Below are positions 45,401-54,400 of a stretch of DNA of 64,000 nt, one piece after another. How positions within the stretch are numbered: the first letter of the stretch is position 1; each line of letters starts with the position of its first letter. The notes beneath the pieces are model-generated. The model was not told the origin of the DNA. It saw only the letters and a program-made list of their open reading frames with translations, and did not search any database. The DNA comes from Paucimonas lemoignei (lineage in GTDB: Bacteria > Pseudomonadota > Gammaproteobacteria > Burkholderiales > Burkholderiaceae_D), in NCBI RefSeq assembly GCF_004342585.1, contig NZ_SLZQ01000001.1, positions 434,001 through 498,000 on the forward strand, given 5' to 3'. Position numbers and translations under genes: made by a program.

Positions 45401-48400
45401 ATCCTTGACCGGAAATAGCGTGCGCAGCGATTCATGCCGTTCGATCAGGCTGCGCAGGCTCTGTTCCAGCGCCTTGACATCCAGCGTGCCGAAGAGACGC
45501 ATGGCGAACGGGATGTTGTAGGTATGGCTGCCGCCTTCGAGCTGATGCAGGAACCAGTAAGGCTTCTGGTCCAGCGACAGCGGGATGAGGCCGCTTCCTT
45601 CGCGCGGCGTAATCGGCGGAAGGCCGGCTTCTCCTTGCGAGTCGAGGCCGGACAGGTAATTCGCAAGCGACTCGATCGTGTTGTGCGTGAACAGGTCCTT
45701 GATCGACATCGGCAAGCCAAGGCCATCCTTGATGCGAGCCACGACCTGCACCGCCAGCAATGAATGCCCGCCGATCTCGAAGAAATTGCGGGTGATACCG
45801 ATTTCCTGCAGTCCCAGCACTTCCGACCAGATCGCCGCCAGTGCTCTTTCCAGATCACTCCGGGGTGCGACAAAGCTTAGATCCTGGCTGTCATCGATCG
45901 ACATCTTCGCGAGCGCCAGGCGGTCTACCTTGCGATTCGGCGTCAGCGGCATGGCATCCAGGCGCACGAACAGTGACGGCACCATGTAGCTGGGCAGCTT
46001 GGCCGCGACCAGCTCGCGCAATTGCGCTGCCGAGGCGGAGCTTGCGTCCGCCCGTTCCACGTAGAAGCAGACAAGTCTGGCGACCTGGCTGGCATCCTGC
46101 TGGCTGACCACGACCACTTCGGCAATTCCCGCCGCTTCGCGCAAGACGCTTTCGATCTCCGCCAACTCGACACGGAAGCCGCGGATGCTGACCTGGAAGT
46201 CTTCCCGCCCGATGTATTCGATCTCGCCATTCGGCAAATACCGGCCGAGATCGCCGGTCTTGTACAGGCGTCCGTTCTCGTCGCGGGAGAATGGATTGCA
46301 GATGAAGCTCTTGGCCGTCGCCTCGGGATTGTCGAAGTAGCACGTCGCCAGGCCGGCGCCCGCCGTATGGATTTCCGCGATGACGCCGACCGGCACCTGG
46401 CGCAAATGCTTGTCGAGCAGGTACATCCGCGTATTCGGGAATGCCACGCCGATGGTCAGTTTCTGTCCAACCTTGTGGTACTCGTACAGCGTCGAACCCA
46501 GCGACACTTCGGAGTTGCCGTACATGTTCAGGAAACGCACGCCACGCGCTGTCCAGCGCGCCACCACGGCGTCATTGCAAGGCTCGGCGGAAGAAATAAT
46601 GGTTTGCAGGCTGGCAGGGATGCGTTCGACCGGCAGAGTGGACAGGAGCGAAACTGGCCAGGTGGCATGCGTCACCTGCTCGCGCTGCAGCAATTCGTAC
46701 AGCGCTTCGCCCGGCATGGCCTGTTCGTCGTTGGCGGCGATCAGCGTCGCGCCCGGCACCCAGGCCATGAAGCTATCCCACATCGAAATCGAGAAGCTCA
46801 GCGAGGCAAACTGCAGGACGCGGTTGCCGGCGCCGTGCAGCTTCGCCCAGCGGTGCGATTCCGCCATGTTGCGGAAAGCACGATGGCCTACCAGGATCGC
46901 TTTCGGACGACCGGTAGTGCCGGAAGTGAACAGGATATAGGCGGCATGGTCGGCGCCGATCGCCGCAGGATTGTGCGTCGGCTGCGCCGCCAGTTCCCTC
47001 TCGATCTGATCGACCAATACAAGCTTGGCAGCCACGCCCGCGAACAGGCCGGCGATCTCCGGCACGCTCAGGATGAATTGCGGCTTGACGACGTCGAGCA
47101 TGACGTCGATGCGTTCCTTCGGGTATTTCGGATCGAGCGGAACATAGGTGCCCCCCGACTTGAAGACGGCCAGCATGCAGATCGCAGCCCAGGCTGTGCG
47201 TCCGACACTCACGCCGACCTTGACCTCCGGGCCTACACCCAGGGTTCGCAGATAATGCGCCAGGCGGTTGGCGCGCTCATTTAATTCGGCATACGTCAGG
47301 CGGACATCGCCGCAGACATAGGCAAGGTTGTCCGGCGCATGGGCAGCGCTAGTCTCGAACAGCTGGTACATGCACTCGTCCTGCGGATACGGCGCATCCG
47401 TATCGTTCCACTGCTCGACGAGATCGAACTCTTCCCTGGACAACAGATTCAGGCTTTCGATCGGCGCCTGGCTATCCACCATGGCCGACTCCAGCAGCAG
47501 CTGGAAATGGCGCGCGATGCGGCGGATCGTCTTTTCCGTAAAGAGATCGGTGGCGTATTCGATCACCCCTTCCAGGCCCGACTCGGTTTCCACCAGCGAG
47601 AAATTCAGATCCAGCTTGGCGCTGTCGCTGGCAATCGCAATGCGTTCGACCTTCATGCCGGCGAAGCCGATGCCCTCGCCGCTGCGCTGGTTATGCAGGC
47701 GGAACATCACCTGGAAAATCGGCGGCACGCCCAGGCTGCGTTCCGGCTGGACGGCGTCCACGACCACGTCGAACGGCACGCCTGCATGTTCGTAGGCGGC
47801 AAACACCGCGCCATTCACGCGCTTGACCAGCTCGACGAAGCTCAGCTCCTGCTCGACCCGGTTGCGGATCACCAGGGTATTGGCGAAGCAGCCGATCAGC
47901 GGCTCCAGATCGGTTTGCGAGCGGTTGGCAATCGCCGTGCCGATAGCGATATCGTCATTGCGGCTATAGCGGGACAGCAGCACGTTCAGGCCCGCCATTA
48001 GTGTGTTGAACAGCGTGGTCTTATTCTTTCGCGCAAACTCGTTCAATGCGCGCGTCAGCTCGAACGGCAAGGCAAACGCCACTTCCTGCCCGCGGTAACT
48101 CTGCACCGGCGGGCGCGGGAAATCGGTCGGCAAGTCGAGCATCGGCGGCACGCCCTTGAGCGTGTCGCGCCAGTACACCACCTGTTTTTCAAAATGTTCG
48201 CCTTCCAGGACATTTTTCTGCCACAGCGCATAATCACCGTACTGCACCGGCAAGGGCGACAGCGGATTGCTCTGGCCCGCAACGATGGCATTGTAGATTT
48301 CGGACAGATCCCGGATCAGGATATCCAGCGACCAGCCGTCGGCCATGGTGTGATGCAGCAGGATGGTCAGCACATGATCGTCTTCGAAAATCTTGTGCAG

Positions 48401-51400
48401 TACCGCGCGGATCGGAATTTCCTTCCTCAGGTCCAGGACATAACGCGCATCCAGCTCGATTTGCCGGTCAAGCACTTCCTTGTAGCGGTTTTCCTTGCGC
48501 TCATCGACATGCAGAACGAATTCCGGAGAAGCCATCACCTGTTGAGACGGCTGGCCATTCTCGACCACCAATACGGTGCGCAAGCTTTCATGACGCGCGA
48601 TCAGCTCGGCGAAGCTGCGTTCCAGCGCGCCGATATCGAGGCGGCCATTCAGGCGAATCGCCGCCGGAATGTTGTAGGTGGCGCTGCCGCCTTCGAGTTC
48701 GTACAGGAACCAGTAGGATTGCTGTTCCAGCGACAGCGGCAAGATATCTCCACCCGCACGCGGCGTAACCAGCGGCATGCTTGTCTTGCTGCAGTCATCC
48801 GCAGCCAATTCCTCCAGGCGTCGTGCCAGCGAGGCGATACTGGTATAGACGAACAGGTCGGCGACTTTCATCTGTACGCCGAACTGTTCCTTGATACGCG
48901 AAATCGCCTGAATCGCCAACAGTGAATTGCCGCCGAGGTCGAAGAAATTATGGTGTACGCCGATGCTGTCGAGACCCAGCAAACCGCTCCAGATGGCAGC
49001 CAATGCTTCTTCGCTGGCATTGCGCGGCGCCACGAATTCGGTCTGCACCAGGCTGGCGACGTCCGGCTCAGGCAGACGCTTGCGATCGACCTTGCCGTTC
49101 GGCGTCATGGGGAAGCATTCCATCAGCACGAAAGCGGATGGAACCATATAGTTGGGCATCGATGCCGCCAGGCTGGCGCGCAGCGATTCCGGCGTCGCCG
49201 CCGCATCTGCGGCCACGATGTACGCCACCAGGCGCGGCTGTTGGTCCTTGTCCTTGTGCACCACCACGGCCACGTCCGCCACGCCGGGCTGGCGTGCCAG
49301 ACTGGCTTCGATTTCACCCAGCTCGATACGGAAACCGCGAATCTTGACCTGGCTGTCCATGCGGCCGATGAATTCGAGATTGCCATCGGCGCGCAGGCGC
49401 ACCAGGTCTCCCGTGGCGTACAACTTGCCGTCGCCGAAAGGATTGTCGACAAACTTCTCGCTGTTGAGCTCATCCCTGCCCAGGTAGCCGCGGCCCACGC
49501 CGCGTCCGCCGACGAACAATTGCCCGGCCACGCCGTGCGGCACTGGCTGCATCGCATCGTCGAGCACATGCAACTGCACGCCGCGCATCGGCCGCCCCAT
49601 GTGCACGACGTCGGTATCCGGCGTTAGCAATGCCATGCTGGAGCAAACCGATGTTTCCGACGGACCGTAAGCATTGTAGAACGCGCGTCCTTGCGCCCAT
49701 TCGCGCACGAGACCAATCGGGCAATGTTCGCCCGCCACCGTAAGATGACGGATGGATTGCCACTTGTCGCGTTCCAGCACCGGCAGCAATGCCGGCGGCA
49801 AGGTCGCGTGCGTGATGCCGTTGCCTGCAACGTAATCCGACAGTTCAGGGCCCGACTGCACCAGCTCGCGCGGCACGATATGCAGCGTCGCCCCCGCGCA
49901 CAGCGCCATGAAGATTTCCGAAGTGGCGGCGTCGAAAGCGAAAGAGGCAAACTGCAGCAGGCGACTTTCCGGTTCAACGTGGAAGAATTCCGCCTGGGCC
50001 TGCGCCAGGTTCGACAAGCCCTGGTGCATCAGCAGGGATGCCTTGGGATTGCCGGTCGAACCAGAGGTGTAAATCACATAGGCCAGGGATTGCGGCATCA
50101 GGCCGATCTTGTCCGGATCGATATTATTCTCAGGGAGGCCGTTCGTAATCTGGTCATCGTCCATGATGACCAGGCGCTGTCCCGATACCGGCAGCAAATC
50201 CGCCAGCGCAGACTGGATCAGCACGGTCTTGGCGCCACAATCTTCCAGCATGTAGCGCAGCCGGTCGGCAGGATACGACGGATCAAAGGGCACGTAAGCG
50301 CCGCCCGCCTTGAGAATCGCGAGCAGCCCCACCACCATGTCCGGCGAGCGGTCCACGCACAAACCGACCAGCGTATCGGGCCGAACACCGAGGCCGACGA
50401 GATAATGCGCCAGCTTGTTGGCGCGGCGGTTCAACTCTGCATAACTGACCTCTTCATCACCAAAACGCAGCGCCGCAGCCTGCGGCATGCGCTCAGCCTG
50501 GGCTTCGAACAACAGGTGGCTGCAGGCAGGAGGGAATGCATCGTTCGCCAATGCGTTGGCATGCCCCATCAAGGAAGCGCGCTCATGCTCGGACACCAGC
50601 GGCAGTTGCTTGACCGATTGTTGGGGTTGGGCCGCAACCGCATTCAGCAGCACGCCGAAGCTCTCGGCCATGCGCTGGATGGACGATTCTTCGAACAGGT
50701 CGGTGGCGTATTCCCACGACAATTTCAGGCCGCGATCCGACTCCACCACATTCAAGGTCAGATCGAACTTGGTCAAACCGGCCGTCTCGCGGATACCCGA
50801 CGAAGTCAGGTTCGGCAATTCCAGGCGGTTTTCGCCGCCGCTCTGGAATACCAGCATGACCTGGAACAGCTGGTTGAAGCTTTGACTGCGCTCGACCTGC
50901 AACTCGTTGACGAGCATTTCGAACGGCAAATCCTGGTGTTCATAGGCATCCGTAAACGTTGCCATGCTTTGCTGCAGGAGCCCGATGAAATCCGGGTTTT
51001 CCGATAAATCGCTGCGCAAAACCAGCGTGTTGACGAACAGGCCGACCAGCGGCTCCAATTCGCTCAGTTCACGGTTTGCAACCGGCGTGCCGACGACAAT
51101 ATCGGATTCGCCGCTGAATCGGTGAAGCAGGCTGGCAAACGCGGCATGCAAAACCGTGAACAAGGTGGTCCCCTGCTCATTGGCGAGACGTTTCAGGCGC
51201 GCTGTCAGCTCATGCGGCAGCATCTGCTCCACGGCAGCGCCACGATAACTGGGCAATGCCGGCCGTGCACGGTCCAGCGGGAGATTGTGCACGCTGGGCA
51301 ATTGAGCCAGCTGAGTGCGCCAGTACGAACGCAACGCCTCCAGGCGAGTGCCCGACAATGTTTGGGTTTGCCAGGCCGCGTAATCCGCATATTGGATCGG

Positions 51401-54400
51401 CAAGGCTGGCAGTTCTGCAGTGCGTCCTTCCGTGAAGGCGCCGTACAGCTCCGACAGTTCTTTTACCAGGATGGCGCTGGACCATCCATCGCTGGCGATA
51501 TGATGCATCGTCACGAGAAGCGTATGGCGCGAAACGGACAAGCGGACCAGCGTCGCGCGCAGCATCAGGTCGGATGAAAGATCGAACTGGCGCAACGCCT
51601 CATTTCTCACGGCATCTTCACGCGCCTCATCCTGCGCAGCCCCGGCCAGGCTGGACAAATCGACCTTGGCCAACTGGAAATCGACCTGCTCGCGTATCTC
51701 CTGATAAGGCACGCCATCCTGCGCCCTATACACCGTGCGCAGAATCTCATGGCGAGCGATAAAGGCATCGAAGGCGCGTTCGAGCGCGGCCTCATCGATT
51801 TTGCCTTCCAGGTCGATCGCAGCCGGCATGTTGTACTGTGCCGAATGCTCATCCAACTGGTTGACCACCCACATGCGCTGCTGGGCATGCGACAAGGCCA
51901 GCGGGCCGCCGCGCTGTACATGCGGGATGCATGCCACTTCGGACCGTTCGATCCCGGCGGCGAGGTCGATCAGCGCAGCCAGCGCATGGAGTTCCTGCGC
52001 CTCGAACACATTACGAATGGCAAAGGCGATTCGCCACTGTTCGCGGATCCGCGCCACCATCCTCGCTGCCAGCAGCGAGTGGCCGCCGATATGGAAGAAA
52101 TTCGACTTGCCATGCACTTCCGCGCCGTCGAGCAGTTTGCTCCAGATGGCGGCAAGTGACTTCTCCGTCGGTGTAGCGAGTGCCTGGTATTCGGTGAAGT
52201 TCGGCTTCACAGGTTCCGGCAGCGCCTTGCGGTCGACCTTGCCGCTGTTATTTCGCGGCAGCGCCGGCAAGCTGACGAATATCGAAGGCACCATATATTC
52301 GGGCAACGCCTGAGCCAGGCGCGCACGCAAATCGTCATGCGACAAGTTGGCGTCGGCAGCGACCACGTACGCCACCAGGCGTTGCATGCCATCGCCGCCC
52401 TTCACCGCCACCGCGCTTTCGACCACGCCAGTCTGCTCGGCGAGCACTTTTTCGATCTCGCCCAGTTCAATGCGCTGGCCGCGGATCTTGATCTGCTCAT
52501 CGATACGCGCAATGAATTCCAGCTGGCCGCCTGGCAGATAGCGCACCAGGTCGCCTGTCTTGTACAGCTTCGGGCTGTCGTGGGTGTTGAACGGATTATC
52601 GACGAACCGCTGCGCTGTCAGTTCGGGTTGGTGCAGGTAGCCCGGGCTCAGGCCGGCGCCGGCAATGTGCAACTCGCCGGCCACGCCCATCGGCACCGGC
52701 TGCAACTGGGCATCCAGCACATAGAACTGCAGATTGCTGACCGGCCGCCCGATCGGCACGTAGCCTTGCGCGCGCGCCGGCAGGTTGCCCATGTCGAACC
52801 AGCTGGCATTGATGCTGCATTCCGTCGGACCGTAAAGGTTGATCACCTTCCCGGCAAGCCGCTGTGCCTGCCGCGCCAGGTCGACCGGCAACGCTTCGCC
52901 ACCGAGGAAAATCCTGCGCAGCGACGTCACCTTGCCGATGGCGGGAGCCGCCAGCATGGCGCGCAATAGCGCCGGCACCGCCTGCAGCTGGGTGATTTTC
53001 TCGTTGACGATGGTTTCGACCAGATAGTCGACGTCCTGATGACCATCCGGGGCGGCCAGCACCAGTTGCGCACCGCTGATCAGCGGCGCCCAGATTTCCC
53101 ATACCGAAGCATCGAAGCTGAACGGCGTTTTTTGCAGCATGCGGTCATCCGCCTGCATCGGGAACTGGTTGAGTACCCAGCCCATCTGGTTGCAGATTGC
53201 CGCATGGCTGATCGGCACACCTTTGGGGCGGCCCGTCGAACCTGAGGTGTAAATAACATAGGCCAGGTCGTCGCAGTCCGTTTCGACTTTCGGATCCGTG
53301 CCCGGCCAGATATACGATGCCAGTGGCTGTGCCGGGTCGAGCAGAATCGCCGGGACTTCCATGCCGGCGAAAATATTTTCCAGCACGGGCCGTGTTACCA
53401 GCACCGCAGCCCTGGATTGCTCCAGCATGTAACGCAGGCGCTCGGCCGGATAATTCGGATCGAGCGGCAGATAGGCGCCACCGGCTTTCAGGATAGCCAG
53501 CATGCCGACCACCATATCGAGCGAACGCTCGACGCACAGGCCGACGATGGAATTCGCCGACACGCCGCGCGCAATCAGGCAATGCGCCAGGCGGTTGGCT
53601 TGCACTTCCAGATCGGCGAAAGTGAGCCGCTCATTGCCTGCGACGACTGCCGGCGCATCCGGTGTCTTGGCCAGCTGGCGTGAAAACAGATGATGCAGCC
53701 GCTCGGGCTGGCGGAAAGTTTTTTCGGTATCGTTCCAGAGTTCGAGCAGGGTATGCCGCTCGTCGACATCCAGCAGCGGCAGCTGGCTCAGCCGTGCAGC
53801 TGGCGCACGGACGATGGCGACAAGCAGCCGGCGGAAGTGCGCAGCCAGCCGCAGGATGGTGGCTTCATCGAACAATTCGGTCTTGTACTCGATATGCCCG
53901 CTCAAGCCCTCCGAAGTTTCCTGCAGCTCCAGGGTCAGGTCGAATTTCGACGTGCCGGAAACTGTTGCATGCCTGGAGACCTCCAGGCCATTCAACGAGA
54001 GATTCCCTTGCGCAGCATCCTGCAGCACGAACATCACCTGGAACAGCGGCGAAGTGGAAAGATCGCGCTCGGGCGTAACCAGATCGACGACTTTCTCAAA
54101 CGGCAGATCCTGATGCGCATAGGCATCAACCGTAGTCTTGCGCACCGACTTCAGCAGCGCGCCGAATTCCGGATCGCCGCCATAGTTCGCGCGCAAGGCC
54201 AATGTATTGACGAAGAAGCCGATGAGTTCGCGGATTTCGGGATGGTTGCGGTTGGCGATTGGACTGCCGATACAGAAGTCATCCTGGCCGCTATATTTAT
54301 GCAACAACGTGCCGAAAGCAGCCAACAGGGTCATGTAAAGCGTGGCGCCCTGTTCGCGTGCGACGGACTTTAATGCGCCGGTCAATTCGCTATCGATTTG

